Origin: Saccharospirillum sp.
GTDB lineage: Bacteria > Pseudomonadota > Gammaproteobacteria > Pseudomonadales > Natronospirillaceae
Assembly: GCA_018402545.1 (NCBI GenBank)
Contig: JAGYIL010000002.1
Span: 434,001-498,000, forward strand
Length of the DNA: 64,000 nucleotides
Direction of reading: 5' to 3'
A program made the position numbers and the translations under genes. Positions 1 to 9,955 of the stretch are shown one piece after another (the stretch's first letter is position 1; the number at the start of each line of letters is the position of its first letter). The notes under the pieces were generated by a model. That model did no database searches. It saw only the letters and a program-made list of their open reading frames with translations, and had not been told where the DNA came from.

Positions 1-856
1 AACGCTGGCGTTCGGTTACCGAGATGGCGTGGCGGGCGTCCAGCAAGTTGAAGGTATGGCCCGCCTTGAGAATTTGCTCATAGGCGGGCAGTGGCAAGTT
101 CAGATCGATCAGCTTGCGGGCTTCGCCTTCGTGGTATTCAAACTGGTGAAACAGGTTGTCGACATCGGCATGCTCGAAGTTGTATTTCGACTGCTCGATT
201 TCGTTCTGCAGATAGACATCACCGTAAGTGACCTTGCTGCCATCGGGCCCGATGGTCCAAACCAGGTCGTAGACGTTGTCGACGTCCTGAATGTACATGG
301 CCAGGCGTTCCAGGCCGTAGGTGATCTCACCGGAAACCGGGAAGCATTCAATGCCGCCGACTTGCTGGAAGTAGGTGAACTGGGTCACCTCCATGCCATT
401 CAGCCAGACTTCCCAGCCCAGGCCCCAGGCCCCCAGCGTGGGGTTTTCCCAGTTATCTTCAACAAAGCGGATGTCGTGCACCAGGGGGTCGACACCAATG
501 GCTTCCAGCGAGCCCAGATACAGCTCCTGAATGTTGCTCGGGTTCGGTTTCAGAATGACCTGGTACTGGTAATAGTGTTGCAGGCGGTTCGGGTTCTCGC
601 CATAACGACCGTCGGTCGGGCGACGCGAGGGCTGCACATAGGCCACGTTCCAGGTTTCCGGCCCGATGGCGCGCAAAAACGTCGCCGGGTGGCTGGTCCC
701 GGCGCCCACTTCCATATCCAGTGGCTGCAGAATCACACACCCCTGGTCGGCCCAGTATTGTTGCAGCGTCAGAATCAGGCCCTGAAACGTCTTCAGATTG
801 CGGGCCGTGGTTGAATTCTCGGGTGGTGCTGTCGATGGCGTGGTCTGTTCAGTCAC
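1..856 (-). CDS. glyQ: Glycine--tRNA ligase alpha subunit (3' end missing)
   Basis: Catalytic alpha chain of the bacterial alpha2-beta2 glycyl-tRNA synthetase, which charges tRNA-Gly. The minus strand encodes the family's signature stretches: [47 protein letters not shown] and, at the window edge, [17 protein letters not shown]. The C-terminal few dozen residues and the expected downstream glyS lie outside the window. No ATG precedes the conserved region in frame; a GTG at 854-856 with AGGA about 10 nt upstream fits, giving a short Thr/Pro/Ser-rich leader before the conserved domain that is longer than in E. coli GlyQ. Identity is certain; the start is less so. Confidence 0.95.
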   Translation of the reverse strand, partial: MTEQTTPSTAPPENSTTARNLKTFQGLILTLQQYWADQGCVILQPLDMEVGAGTSHPATFLRAIGPETWNVAYVQPSRRPTDGRYGENPNRLQHYYQYQVILKPNPSNIQELYLGSLEAIGVDPLVHDIRFVEDNWENPTLGAWGLGWEVWLNGMEVTQFTYFQQVGGIECFPVSGEITYGLERLAMYIQDVDNVYDLVWTIGPDGSKVTYGDVYLQNEIEQSKYNFEHADVDNLFHQFEYHEGEARKLIDLNLPLPAYEQILKAGHTFNLLDARHAISVTERQR

Positions 857-961
857 AGCGAAACATCCTGATGTCGGAAGGTCAAAAATCAAACGCCGCA
901 TTATACATAGGCGGTGCGGCGGGGTCACTGTGGCCTTCAGGTACCTTGTTGCCATGAGTCC

Positions 962-1089
962 GTGCCAGGCACAGGGTGTCCTTATACGGGTGGTGCGACA
1001 TATCGCTCGGCGTAAACCCGTCCATGGGGCCTAGGCTTCGGTATTCATGCCTCAGACTTCCCCGAATAGGGACACCCTGCACCTGGCAC
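962..1089. repeat. Long imperfect inverted repeat with CCGTCCATGG core (copy A)
   Basis: Two arms of about 29 nt (962-990 and 1061-1089) are near-perfect reverse complements, differing at about four positions, and enclose a 70-nt loop. The loop contains CCGTCCATGGGGCCTAG at 1018-1034. The same core sits in an analogous inverted repeat at 4191-4323, whose arms have a different sequence. The element lies between the starts of glyQ and the end of trkH and could act as a transcription terminator or a REP-like structured repeat. Confidence 0.8.
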
Positions 1090-1119
1090 TTGGCTGGGTG
1101 CAATTCCAACAATTCGACA

Positions 1120-2568
1120 TTAACTGCGCCAGAAGTGCGGCGAGAACAGCACCAGCAACGTGAAGATTTCGAGTCGGCCCAGCAGCATGGCGATGCACAG
1201 TACCCATTTGGCTACGTCGGGAATATTGGCGTAGTGGCTGGCGACGTCGCCAAGACCTGGGCCCAGGTTGTTCAGGGCTGCTGCGACGGCTGACCAGCTT
1301 GTCACGAAGTCCATGCCGGTGGCGAGCAGGGCGAACAGAATCAGCCCGTAGATCATGATGTACATGCTGAAAAAGCCCCAGACGGCTTCGATGACGCGGT
1401 CGCCCACTGCGCGCTTGCCCACCTTGATCGGAAAGACCCCGGCCGGGTGAATCAGCCGTTTGATCTCGCGCAGGCCCTGCTTCAGTAACAGCATGGTGCG
1501 AATGGCTTTGATGCCGCCGGCGGTCGACCCGGCGCAGCCACCGACAAAAGACGCCAGAATCAGAAAGAACGGCAGGTATAACGGCCAGGAGGCGAAATCA
1601 GCCGTGCCATAACCGGTAGTGGTGAGCAACGAGACGGCTTCAAAAATGCCGTAGCGCAAGGCATCGCCCGGTGCATAGACGCGGGTGAACATCAACGTCA
1701 CGGTGGTCATGACTACAAATACCAGCATGATGACAATAAAAAACCGGTACTCGGGGTCGAGCAGGTATTGCTTGATGCTGCGATTGCGCCAGGCGACAAA
1801 GTGCAGGCCAAAATTGGCGACCGACAGGATCATGAACACTACGCACACCATCTCGATGGCGACGCTATCGAAATAGCCGATGCTGGCATCGTGTGTTGAA
1901 AAACCGCCAATCGCGACCGTGGAAAAGCTGTGCGCAATGGCATCGAAGGGGCTCATCCCGGCAATCCAGTAGGCCAGTGCGCAGGCGATGGTCAGAGCGG
2001 CGTAGATGTACCAGAGGGCTTTGGCGGTTTCGGTAATGCGCGGTGTCAGTTTGGTGTCCTTGACCGGCCCCGGGGTTTCGGTGCGGTACAACTGCATGCC
2101 GCCGATGCCCAGCATGGGCAGTACCGCCACGGCCAGCACGATGATCCCCATGCCGCCCATCCACTGCAGCTGCTGGCGGTAAAACAGCAGGCTTTTAGGC
2201 AAGGAATCGAGGCCGACAACGACAGTGGCACCGGTGGTGGTGAGCGCTGAAAAACTTTCAAAGAAGGAGTCGGTGTAAGTCACCGTGGCCGCCGGGGCCA
2301 GATGAATCGGTATGGAACCGGCCAGGCCGAGCACCACCCAGAACAACACGGTGATGACAAAACCATCGCGCGTGCGCAGTTCGCCCTGGTAATGCCGGAC
2401 CGGCATCCAGCTGATAAAGCCGGCCACGAGCGTCAGCAAGAAACCCAGAATAAAGGCGTTGTGAATGCCATCCTGATAATAAAAGGAGACCAGCACCGAC
2501 GGCAGCATCGACAGGCTGAAGACCATCAGCAGCAAGCCAAGTACCTTGATGGTCATTCGATAATGCAT
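1120..2568 (-). CDS. trkH: Trk system potassium uptake protein TrkH
   Basis: Inner-membrane K+-translocating subunit of the Trk uptake system, working with the cytosolic gating protein TrkA. At 482 residues it matches the family length. The four filter/pore repeats are visible: SALTTTGATVV near residue 110, VAIGGFSTHD near 220, SLLTTTGYGTADF near 315 and NNLGPGLGD near 435, each between paired hydrophobic helices. It lies downstream of trkA on the same strand with a 198-nt gap that contains a small hairpin, so the two are probably cotranscribed. Nothing in the sequence looks abnormal. Confidence 0.96.
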   Translation of the reverse strand: MHYRMTIKVLGLLLMVFSLSMLPSVLVSFYYQDGIHNAFILGFLLTLVAGFISWMPVRHYQGELRTRDGFVITVLFWVVLGLAGSIPIHLAPAATVTYTDSFFESFSALTTTGATVVVGLDSLPKSLLFYRQQLQWMGGMGIIVLAVAVLPMLGIGGMQLYRTETPGPVKDTKLTPRITETAKALWYIYAALTIACALAYWIAGMSPFDAIAHSFSTVAIGGFSTHDASIGYFDSVAIEMVCVVFMILSVANFGLHFVAWRNRSIKQYLLDPEYRFFIVIMLVFVVMTTVTLMFTRVYAPGDALRYGIFEAVSLLTTTGYGTADFASWPLYLPFFLILASFVGGCAGSTAGGIKAIRTMLLLKQGLREIKRLIHPAGVFPIKVGKRAVGDRVIEAVWGFFSMYIMIYGLILFALLATGMDFVTSWSAVAAALNNLGPGLGDVASHYANIPDVAKWVLCIAMLLGRLEIFTLLVLFSPHFWRS

Positions 2569-2659
2569 TGGGCAGTATCACTCCTGCGGAATGTTGAAAA
2601 ACGCCAGCAATGTAACAGGGTTGCAGGGGCGTTTCATGTAACAGCGGGCAGGAAGCCCG

Positions 2660-2684
2660 CGTCCCTTGCGGCGGCACAGGGACG
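2660..2684. other. Short hairpin between trkA and trkH
   Basis: A 7-bp perfect stem (CGTCCCT/AGGGACG) with an 11-nt loop lies in the 198-nt gap between trkA and trkH, next to a second imperfect GC-rich stem (2644-2660). There is no T-tract in the direction of transcription, so it looks more like an mRNA-processing or stability structure than a terminator. This function is inferred from position only. Confidence 0.4.
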
Positions 2685-2766
2685 TGCCTCCGCGAGGGGT
2701 GCAATGAAGCGGGCCTGTGACCCGGGCTCGTGCCACTGCAGTGTCCGGTTTTTATTCAACCCCGGG

Positions 2767-4143
2767 TCAGAAGAACGTCAGTCCCACCTGGAACAAACGC
2801 TCGACGTCGCTGATTCTTCGTTTGTCGATTAGAAACAGGATGACGTGGTCGTCGGATTCAATGACCAGATCATCGCGGGCGATCAATACTTCTTCGTTAC
2901 GCACAATGGCGCCAATGGTACAGCCTTCGGGCAAGTCAATGTCTTCAATGGCGCGGCCGACCACCTTGGAGGAGCGTTTGTCGCCGTGGGCAATGGCTTC
3001 GATCGCTTCAGCCGCACCGCGACGCAGGGAGTGTACGTTGACAATGTCGCCGCGACGCACGTGGGTCAGCAGACTGCCAATGGTGGTTTGTGACGGTGAA
3101 ATGGCAACGTCGATTTCACCGCCTTGCACCAGGTCGACGTAAGCAGAGTTGTTGATCAGCGTCATCACCTTGCGCGAGCCAAGGCGCTTGGCCAGCATGG
3201 AGGCCATGATGTTGGCTTCGTCGTCGTTGGTCAGTGCCAGGAAAATATCGGTGTCTTCCACGTTTTCGTCGAGCAGTAAATCCTGGTCGGAGGCGTCGCC
3301 GCGTAGCACGACGGCATGGTTGAGATTTTCGCTCAGCCACTGGCAACGGGCTTCGTTGCGTTCCAGCAATTTTACCGAGTAGCGGCTTTCCAGTCCCAGC
3401 GCCAGCCGATAGCCAATGTTGCCGCCACCGGCGATGATAATGCGTTTATAGGAGCGCTCCTTGCTGCGCAGCTCGCTCATGACAGCGCGAATGTCAGTGC
3501 GCCCGGCAATGAAAAACACCTCATCATCAGCTTCGATGACGGTGGAGCCCTCAGGAGTGATCGGCCGGTCTTTGCGGAAAATGGCGGCAACCCGTGTGTG
3601 CACCGAGGGCATGTGCTGTTTAAGAAACCGCAGTTCCTGACCCACCAGTGGTCCGCCGTGGTAGGCCCGTACGGCTACCAGTTGCAGTTTGCCGTCGGCA
3701 AAGTCCAGAACCTGCAGGGCGCCGGGTGTTTCTATTAGCCGTTTAATGTAATTGGTGACCAGTTGCTCGGGGCTGATCAGTACATCTACCGGGAAGGCTT
3801 CTGGCGCGAAGAGTTTTTCACTGTGCTGGGTGTATTGCGGGCTGCGAATTCGGGCAATCTTGGTCGGCGTGCGAAACAGGGTGAAGGCTACCTGGCAGGC
3901 GGCCATGTTAACTTCGTCGCTGCTGGTCACGGCAATCAGCAAGTCGGCGTCTTCGGCACCGGCCTGGGCCAGAATATTGGGCAACGAGGCCATGCCGGTG
4001 ACGGTACGAATGTCGAGCCGGTCCTGCAGGTTGCGCAGGCGCTCGGCATCGGTGTCGACGACGGTAATGTCGTTGTCTTCACTGGCCAGGTTTTCCGCCA
4101 GCGTGGCACCGACCTGGCCGGCCCCCAACATGATAATTTTCAC
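2767..4143 (-). CDS. trkA: Trk system potassium transporter TrkA
   Basis: Cytosolic NAD(H)-binding regulatory subunit of the Trk K+ uptake system. The 458-residue protein has the duplicated RCK architecture: a first Rossmann segment starting [19 protein letters not shown], then an RCK_C segment, then a second Rossmann segment around residue 235 ([18 protein letters not shown]) and a second RCK_C. Acidic residues at the ends of the beta-2 strands ([18 protein letters not shown]) suit adenine-dinucleotide binding. It follows rsmB after 213 nt that hold a large inverted repeat, so trkA-trkH may have their own promoter or receive read-through from def-fmt-rsmB. Confidence 0.96.
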   Translation of the reverse strand: MKIIMLGAGQVGATLAENLASEDNDITVVDTDAERLRNLQDRLDIRTVTGMASLPNILAQAGAEDADLLIAVTSSDEVNMAACQVAFTLFRTPTKIARIRSPQYTQHSEKLFAPEAFPVDVLISPEQLVTNYIKRLIETPGALQVLDFADGKLQLVAVRAYHGGPLVGQELRFLKQHMPSVHTRVAAIFRKDRPITPEGSTVIEADDEVFFIAGRTDIRAVMSELRSKERSYKRIIIAGGGNIGYRLALGLESRYSVKLLERNEARCQWLSENLNHAVVLRGDASDQDLLLDENVEDTDIFLALTNDDEANIMASMLAKRLGSRKVMTLINNSAYVDLVQGGEIDVAISPSQTTIGSLLTHVRRGDIVNVHSLRRGAAEAIEAIAHGDKRSSKVVGRAIEDIDLPEGCTIGAIVRNEEVLIARDDLVIESDDHVILFLIDKRRISDVERLFQVGLTFF

Positions 4144-4190
4144 GCCTGTTTCCTTTTAACTCAGTTTCAGAGTTTGATTAGACGCTTTGG

Positions 4191-4323
4191 TCCGCGTCGG
4201 ATGTTGGTGGTACCCCTGCGGGGTCGGGCGGAATGCCGCCCACTCAATCCGTCCATGGAGCCTAGACCGCAACATCCCTGTTGCGGACTCCCCCGCAGTG
4301 GCACCACCAACATCCGCCGCTCG
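4191..4323. repeat. Long imperfect inverted repeat with CCGTCCATGG core (copy B)
   Basis: Outer arms read CGGATGTTGGTGGTACCCC near 4198-4216 and its imperfect complement near 4295-4317. Inside lie further hairpins: GGGCGG/CCGCCC near 4226-4241 and CCGCAACA/TGTTGCGG near 4267-4286. The core CCGTCCATGGAGCCTAG at 4249-4265 differs by one base from copy A at 1018-1034, although the arms are unrelated. It lies between rsmB and trkA. Confidence 0.8.
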
Positions 4324-4356
4324 CACTCTGCAAGCCGAAATTAGAGCGATTAAGGC

Positions 4357-5646
4357 TTATGCATCCACTTTTTCAAGCAACGCAAAATAGAATCCGTCAT
4401 GGCCGCCCGGTTGTGGCAGCCACTGTACCCCGACCTCGACCTCGGCGTCACCTGCCAGGTTCAGCCTAACGGCTCTGGCATCGGCCTGGCGCGCCAGAAA
4501 GGCACTGATGCGCTCCGAGTTTTCCCGTTGTAACAGTGAGCAGGTCGCGTACAGGAGGGTTCCGCCCGGCTTGAGTGTTTGCCAGAGGCGATGCAGCAGG
4601 GTGTCCTGCACCTGGGTGAGGAATTCAACGTCTTTGGGTTTGCGCAGCAGCTTGATGTCCGGGTGGCGGCGAATGACGCCGGTGCCGGAACAGGGTGCGT
4701 CCAGAAGAATGCGATCAAAGGGAGTGCCATCCCACCAGCTTTTAAGTTCGGCGGCATCGGCCGCTTTCAATTCGGCCTTCAGACCAATGCGGTCGAGGTT
4801 TTCCTGCACCCGTTCCAGTCGCCCGGCGTCGATGTCGAGGGCGGTGACCTGCACGTCGGCCCGCTCCAGCAGGTGGCCGGTTTTGCCGCCCGGGGCGGCG
4901 CAGGCGTCCAGAATGCGCTCGCCGTCTTGAGGGTTGAGCAGGAAGGCGCATTGCTGGGCGGCTTCGTCCTGAACGCTGACCCGGCCCTGCTCGAAACCGG
5001 GTAGCTGTAAAACACCGACCGGTTGCGCCAGAGTAACGGCTGAGGCCGTGATCGCCGAGGGCTCAACCGACAGGCCCGCGGTGTCGGCTTCGGCCAGCCA
5101 GGCATCACGGCTGCCCTGGCGCTGATTCACGCGCAGCGTCATTGGACCCTGGTCGTTGCCGTTGGCCATGATGTCGAGCCATTGCTCCGGGTAATCCTTG
5201 CGCAGCTGGCGGGTCAGCCAGCCGGGCATGGCGTGCTGATTTTGCAGGTTGGCGAGCAGTTCCTCGCGTTCACGCTGAAAGCGCCGCAGTGCCGCATTCA
5301 GCAGGGCTTTGGCCCAGGGCTTCTTCAGCGGTTTGGTGGCGTCGACGGTTTCATTGATGGCCGCGTGTTCGGGAATATCCAGATACAGCAGCTGATACAA
5401 GCCCACCAGCAACAGCATCTGTATGACCCGCTCTTTATGCTGGATCGGTTTATCGAGCAGGGTGCGTGACAGTTCGTCGAGGCTGAGATAGTGCCGAATC
5501 GTTCCATACACCAGTTTCTGGTAGAGGCCGCGATCAGTCTCTTCCAGGGTGTCACGGTAGCGCGGCAGCAAATCGCTCAGCGATCGACCCTGATCGGCGA
5601 CCTGCAATACGGTCTGAGCCGCCAGTACACGGACATTCTGGCTCAT
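4357..5646 (-). CDS. rsmB: 16S rRNA (cytosine-967 C5)-methyltransferase RsmB
   Basis: SAM-dependent methyltransferase that forms m5C967 in 16S rRNA. The 429-residue protein has an N-terminal NusB-like helical domain (about 1-140), followed by a Rossmann methyltransferase domain with the SAM-binding ILDACAAPGGKTGHLLE near residue 248, DAPCSGTGVIRRHPD near 315 and the catalytic-cysteine motif LLYATCSLLQREN near 370. The start codon overlaps the fmt stop by 4 nt (ATGA), which fixes it and implies translational coupling in a def-fmt-rsmB operon. Confidence 0.96.
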   Translation of the reverse strand: MSQNVRVLAAQTVLQVADQGRSLSDLLPRYRDTLEETDRGLYQKLVYGTIRHYLSLDELSRTLLDKPIQHKERVIQMLLLVGLYQLLYLDIPEHAAINETVDATKPLKKPWAKALLNAALRRFQREREELLANLQNQHAMPGWLTRQLRKDYPEQWLDIMANGNDQGPMTLRVNQRQGSRDAWLAEADTAGLSVEPSAITASAVTLAQPVGVLQLPGFEQGRVSVQDEAAQQCAFLLNPQDGERILDACAAPGGKTGHLLERADVQVTALDIDAGRLERVQENLDRIGLKAELKAADAAELKSWWDGTPFDRILLDAPCSGTGVIRRHPDIKLLRKPKDVEFLTQVQDTLLHRLWQTLKPGGTLLYATCSLLQRENSERISAFLARQADARAVRLNLAGDAEVEVGVQWLPQPGGHDGFYFALLEKVDA

Positions 5647-6611
5647 TGAGCGGCCTCGGTTGGTTGGGTGCTGGTAAAGACCGGGTCGGCTTCGAAGGCC
5701 GCACGGCGCGCGTTCAATACGTCGGCAGTGGCCATGGCTTTCTTGCCGGGCATTTGCAGTCGTTCAATTACCAGAGTGCCTGTGCCGCAGGCGACCACCA
5801 GGTCGGTCGGAGTTAATTGCTGGATGGTACCCGGAGGGCGAGTAGCGGCCTGGTCACCGGCGCGGGCCTGGTGAATGCGCAATGTCTGGCCTTGCCAGTA
5901 GGTATAGGCCCCCGGCCAGGGTGTCAGCCCGCGAATCTGGCGGTCGATATGCGCGGCGCTTTCAGCCCAGTTGATCTCGCCTTCGGCCTTGCTGAGTTTT
6001 TCGGCGTAGGTGGCGTCGGCATCGTTTTGCGGTTCGGCTTGGGCGGTACCCGCTTCAAGGCTGGCCAGGGCATCGATCAGCGCGGGCTTGCCGCACTTGA
6101 TCAGCGCGTCATGCAGGTGTTCGCTGGTCATGTCGGGCGTGATCGGGCATCGGGCCTTGAGCAGCATATCGCCGGTATCGAGCCCGGCGTTCATCTGCAT
6201 GATGGTCACGCCGGTTTCAGCGTCTCCGGCCAGCAGTGCCCGGTGAATGGGGGCGGCACCGCGCCAGCGCGGCAGCAGTGAGGCATGAACATTGATGCAC
6301 CCCAGGCGCGGTGCATCGAGCACGGCCTGCGGCAGAATCAGCCCGTAGGCGACGACGATCATCAGGTCGGCATTCAGCGCGGCTAGCTCTGCCTGGGCTT
6401 CGTTGTTGCGCAGCGTGGCGGGCTGATACACCGGAATGCCGGCCGCTTCGGCCACGGCTTTAACGGGTGATGCTGTGAGCTTGCGCCCACGCCCGGCGGG
6501 TTGGTCCGGGCGGGTGTAAACAGCAATAACTTCATGGTCAGAGCTGAGAACCGCGCGCAAATGTTCTGCCGCGAACTCGGGGGTTCCGGCGAAGATAACC
6601 TTCAGCGACAT
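5643..6611 (-). CDS. fmt: Methionyl-tRNA formyltransferase
   Basis: Transfers a formyl group from 10-formyl-tetrahydrofolate to Met-tRNA(fMet) for translation initiation. The 322-residue protein begins MSLKVIFAGTPEFAAEHL and has the family signature NVHASLLPRWRGAAPIHRAL near residue 108, with the following GVTIMQMNAGLDTGDML that lines the folate site, and a C-terminal anticodon-arm binding domain. Only 3 nt separate it from def, and it overlaps rsmB by 4 nt, so the three form one operon. Confidence 0.97.
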   Translation of the reverse strand: MSLKVIFAGTPEFAAEHLRAVLSSDHEVIAVYTRPDQPAGRGRKLTASPVKAVAEAAGIPVYQPATLRNNEAQAELAALNADLMIVVAYGLILPQAVLDAPRLGCINVHASLLPRWRGAAPIHRALLAGDAETGVTIMQMNAGLDTGDMLLKARCPITPDMTSEHLHDALIKCGKPALIDALASLEAGTAQAEPQNDADATYAEKLSKAEGEINWAESAAHIDRQIRGLTPWPGAYTYWQGQTLRIHQARAGDQAATRPPGTIQQLTPTDLVVACGTGTLVIERLQMPGKKAMATADVLNARRAAFEADPVFTSTQPTEAAQ

Positions 6612-6614
6612 GAA

Positions 6615-7121
6615 TCAGGACGCCATCTGTTTGTGCTGTTTTTCCAGCTTTTTGCGAATCCGCGTGCGCTTCAGGTTGGAGAGGTAGTCGACAAAGAGTT
6701 TGCCATCGAGATGGTCGATCTCATGCTGAATGCAAATGGCCAGCAGATCTTCAGCAACCAGCTCAAAGGGCTCGCCGTCGACGTTCAGTGCCTTCACGTG
6801 AATTTTGTCGGAACGGCTTACTTTTTCGTAATAGCCCGGTACCGACAGGCAGCCTTCCTGGTATTCGATGTCACCTCCGAGTTTTTCGTATTCGGGGTTG
6901 ATGAAGACGTGTGGGTCATCCTGCTCTTCGGAGATATCCACCACAATCACGCGTTCATGCACGTTTACCTGGCTGGCAGCCAGGCCGATACCGGGTGCAT
7001 CGTACATGGTTTCCAGCATGTCGCTGGCCAGGGTGCGAATGCGGTCATCGACCGTCTTTACCGGTTTGGCGACGGTTCGCAAGCGCGGATCGGGGTATTC
7101 GAGTATATCCAGTAATGCCAT
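6615..7121 (-). CDS. def: Peptide deformylase
   Basis: Metallohydrolase that removes the N-formyl group from nascent proteins. All three class I motifs are present: GIGLAASQV (motif 1), EGCLSVPGY (motif 2, metal-binding Cys) and QHEIDHLDG (motif 3, HExxH metal ligands). The length of 168 residues is normal. It is the first gene of the def-fmt-rsmB operon and diverges from the lysM-dprA operon across a 530-nt gap, so promoters for both directions should lie there. Confidence 0.97.
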   Translation of the reverse strand: MALLDILEYPDPRLRTVAKPVKTVDDRIRTLASDMLETMYDAPGIGLAASQVNVHERVIVVDISEEQDDPHVFINPEYEKLGGDIEYQEGCLSVPGYYEKVSRSDKIHVKALNVDGEPFELVAEDLLAICIQHEIDHLDGKLFVDYLSNLKRTRIRKKLEKQHKQMAS

Positions 7122-7650
7122 GGTTCCAGTGCCTTGTCTTAATTCGGAGAGTTATGAGCGCATTTTACACAATATGGGCGCAAACCGGTGCTTGCAACGC
7201 ACGGTAAAGCGCTAAAAACGGTAAAAAATCCGGGACATACAGCGTTAGGCCATGGCTTCGACCCGGGGTCCGGTCCGGGTTTAGTGTGACATTGCTCTCA
7301 AAACCAGCGATAAAGCGTCTAAAACAGCTCACAGTGGGCTTTAATATGTCTCGCTAAGCGATTGACTGCTAAACTAAAAGTGGTCACTCTTAGAGCAGGT
7401 GTAAGCGCTTAATACGGACCCGGCCCCAGGTACCTTGACCGGTGAAGGGTTAACGTTGCTCCCGGCGGGTTACCAACCGCGCAGAATCAAACGGCAAATT
7501 CTGCCTGTTTTGCGGGTCGGCTTTCCGGGCGACTGCTTATATACTGATCACACCAGTGATTGTTTGGTTACCAATTAGTATTGATCGCACCATTGACCTT
7601 ATTGTGGCGCACCATAGACCGTACCGTAGATTGTTATAGGGAAACTGGCC
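7122..7650. promoter_or_regulatory. Divergent intergenic region def / lysM, no gene recognised
   Basis: This 529-nt stretch separates divergent def and lysM genes. I see no credible coding region and no tRNA. It must hold promoters for both operons, but I could not assign -35/-10 pairs with confidence. Several short dyads occur (for example around GACCCGGGGTCCGGTCCGGG near 7260). The lysM start is preceded by AGGGAAACTGGCC, a loosely spaced ribosome-binding site. Confidence 0.5.
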
Positions 7651-8724
7651 ATGAGGAACACCATCGCAGCTTTTGTCATTCTGTGCTTCGGCGCGCTTCC
7701 TGCGTGGTCGGAAAACGTTGCGCTCAATGCCGATGTGCCCGAACGCTATACCGTTCAGAAAGGCGATACTCTCTGGGATATCGCTGAAATGTACCTGGCC
7801 GATCCGTGGAAATGGCAGGACATCTGGCAACTCAACACTCAAATTGAAAACCCGCACCTGATCTACCCGGGCGATGTTATCGGGCTGATTCTGGTCGATG
7901 GCGAACAGCGACTGACGACGCTCACCCGGGGTGAAGATGCCAGCACCGTGCGCGTTTCGCCGGAAGACGTTGAAGGCGGCCTGGTTAAATTACGGCCCAC
8001 CGCCCGTGTCACCCCCATTCTGGGTGCCATCCCTTCCATTCCCCGTGAATACGTGGCGGGTTTCCTGACCGGCAACCGCATTCTTTCGGAAAATCAGCTG
8101 ACAGAAGCCCCTTACATCGTCAGCGGACAGGAAGGCCGTCTGATCGTGGGCGCTGGCGATACCGTTTACGCACGGGGTGATTTCGACGAATCCCTGCGCA
8201 CCTACCAGATATACCGCGAAGGCGAGCCACTGACAGACCCTGGCACGGGCGAAGACCTGGGGTTCGAAGCGATTGAACTGGGCCAGGCACGCCTGTCGGA
8301 TTACAGCCGCGACATCGGCACCCTGGGCCTGCAGCGCACCAACCAGCAAATTGGCCTGCGGGACCGTCTGCTGCCTTCCGACGAGACGCTGTTGAATTCC
8401 ATGTTCTACCCGAGCGAGCCGCCCGATGGCGTGGAAGGTGAGATTCTTCGGGTTGCGCGCGGTGTGCGCAGCATTGGTCAGTTCGACGTCGTCACCATCA
8501 ACAAGGGCGCACGCGAAGGTCTGGAAGCAGGCAATATTTTCCGCGTACATTTGCGGGGCGACCGGGTGCGCGATCCGATTACCAACGATCGCCTGCAACT
8601 GCCGGAAACCGAAGCTGGCTTGATGATGGTCTTTCGAGTGTTCGAGAAAGCCTCCTACGGCCTGATTCTGGAAGCCGATCTGCCCATGAGCGTGGGTGAT
8701 CAGGTGCGTTCACCGGGCTTCTGA
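7651..8724 (+). CDS. Exported LysM-domain peptidoglycan-binding protein
   Basis: Residues 1-20 form a signal peptide (positive start, hydrophobic core, ALPAWS cleavage region). A LysM domain follows at about 32-80 (YTVQKGDTLWDIAEMYL ... NPHLIYPGDVIGL), so the mature protein should bind peptidoglycan in the periplasm. The remaining 275 residues have no domain I can name. A LysM gene just upstream of dprA on the strand leading into tsaC-hemF is a conserved arrangement in Pseudomonas-type genomes. Its precise role is not established from the sequence. Confidence 0.88.
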   Translation: MRNTIAAFVILCFGALPAWSENVALNADVPERYTVQKGDTLWDIAEMYLADPWKWQDIWQLNTQIENPHLIYPGDVIGLILVDGEQRLTTLTRGEDASTVRVSPEDVEGGLVKLRPTARVTPILGAIPSIPREYVAGFLTGNRILSENQLTEAPYIVSGQEGRLIVGAGDTVYARGDFDESLRTYQIYREGEPLTDPGTGEDLGFEAIELGQARLSDYSRDIGTLGLQRTNQQIGLRDRLLPSDETLLNSMFYPSEPPDGVEGEILRVARGVRSIGQFDVVTINKGAREGLEAGNIFRVHLRGDRVRDPITNDRLQLPETEAGLMMVFRVFEKASYGLILEADLPMSVGDQVRSPGF

Positions 8725-8838
8725 CCCGTCGCACCCATCCGGTGCTGCTCATGGTAGAGCGGTACCGGCTTAAGCAGTAAACCGTTATGTCCGGCAGGGA
8801 AACAGCCGGAGCCACATCAGGGAAAAGGACCCGTTTGC

Positions 8839-9936
8839 ATGGATGAACGCCTGCACTGGCTGTGCTGGGTATTGACGCCCGGTTTCGGCCTGAAACGTTG
8901 CCACCAGCTTTTGGACGTGGTGGACGACCCCCGCGATCTGTTCCGGCACGCCCGGCGCTGGCCGCTACCCCCCGCTATCAAGCAAACACTGAGCGACATT
9001 CATAACCTGGGTGAACAGCACCCGGTATACCGGCGTGCGCTGGAGCAGATGCGCTGGCAGGAGCAGGAAAATTGCCATCTGGTCAGTTTGCAGTGCGACG
9101 CCTATCCGCAGTTGTTGACCCACATTCCGGACCCGCCGCTGATGCTGTGGGTGCGCGGTAATCCGGATCTGCTGGCGCAGAGCCAGGTTGGGGTGGTCGG
9201 CAGCCGCAATGCCAGCCTTTCGGCGCGTAAACACGCTCTGGCCCTGGGGCGGGGCATCAGTGAAGCCGGTTTCGTGGTCACCAGTGGCGGGGCAGCGGGC
9301 ATTGACGCCTGTGCGCATGAGGGCGCGCTGGAAGCCAGCGGCAAGACGCTGGCGGTGCTCGGCTGCGGGGTAGACATTGTTTACCCCAAGCAGAATGCGG
9401 GGCTGTTCTCCCAGGTTATACGTCACGGTGCTCTGGTGTCGGAATACCCACTGGGTACTCAGCCCAAGCCTGGTCATTTTCCGCGACGAAACCGCATCAT
9501 CAGCGGGTTAAGCGACGCCATAGTGGTGGTCGAAGCGGCCGAGCGCAGTGGCTCACTGATCACCGCCGATCACGCACTGGAGCAGGGCCGCGAGGTGTTT
9601 GCATTGCCCGGCGACATCAGCAATCCCAACACGGCAGGCTGCCACCGGCTGATTCAGGATGGCGCTCAGCTGCTGACCAGTATTGATGATTTGCTGGGCG
9701 ATGGCATGCTGGAATCACTGCGCATTCGCTCACCTGAAGCACCCTGCCCACCGCTGGACCCGAACCTGCCCGAACTGCAAACCACCCTGCTGGGGTTGCT
9801 GTCGTCGGAGCCACAGCCGCTGGACGTACTCAGTGACCATCTGGAATGCCCGTCCCATACCCTGCTGGAACCGTTGCTGGAACTGGAATTGGCCGGGTGG
9901 ATTCAACAGCAACCCGGGGGCTATTGCCGGCTTTAA
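8839..9936 (+). CDS. dprA: DNA-processing protein DprA
   Basis: Single-strand-DNA binding protein that loads RecA onto incoming DNA during natural transformation. The 365-residue protein has an N-terminal SAM-like region, the DprA/Smf Rossmann core (VGVVGSRNASLSARKHA near 118, TSGGAAGIDACAHEGAL near 150, FPRRNRIISGLSDAIVVVEA near 215, SGSLITADHALEQGREVFALPG near 238) and a C-terminal winged-helix region. It lies 114 nt after lysM. A full-length gene is compatible with transformability but is no proof of it. Confidence 0.95.
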   Translation: MDERLHWLCWVLTPGFGLKRCHQLLDVVDDPRDLFRHARRWPLPPAIKQTLSDIHNLGEQHPVYRRALEQMRWQEQENCHLVSLQCDAYPQLLTHIPDPPLMLWVRGNPDLLAQSQVGVVGSRNASLSARKHALALGRGISEAGFVVTSGGAAGIDACAHEGALEASGKTLAVLGCGVDIVYPKQNAGLFSQVIRHGALVSEYPLGTQPKPGHFPRRNRIISGLSDAIVVVEAAERSGSLITADHALEQGREVFALPGDISNPNTAGCHRLIQDGAQLLTSIDDLLGDGMLESLRIRSPEAPCPPLDPNLPELQTTLLGLLSSEPQPLDVLSDHLECPSHTLLEPLLELELAGWIQQQPGGYCRL

Positions 9937-9955
9937 ATGCCGTAGGACATGGAAG

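Noticed and set aside
29-814. Plus-strand open frame of 261 codons over glyQ
   Set aside because: It is an antisense shadow of glyQ, whose conserved motifs are on the minus strand.
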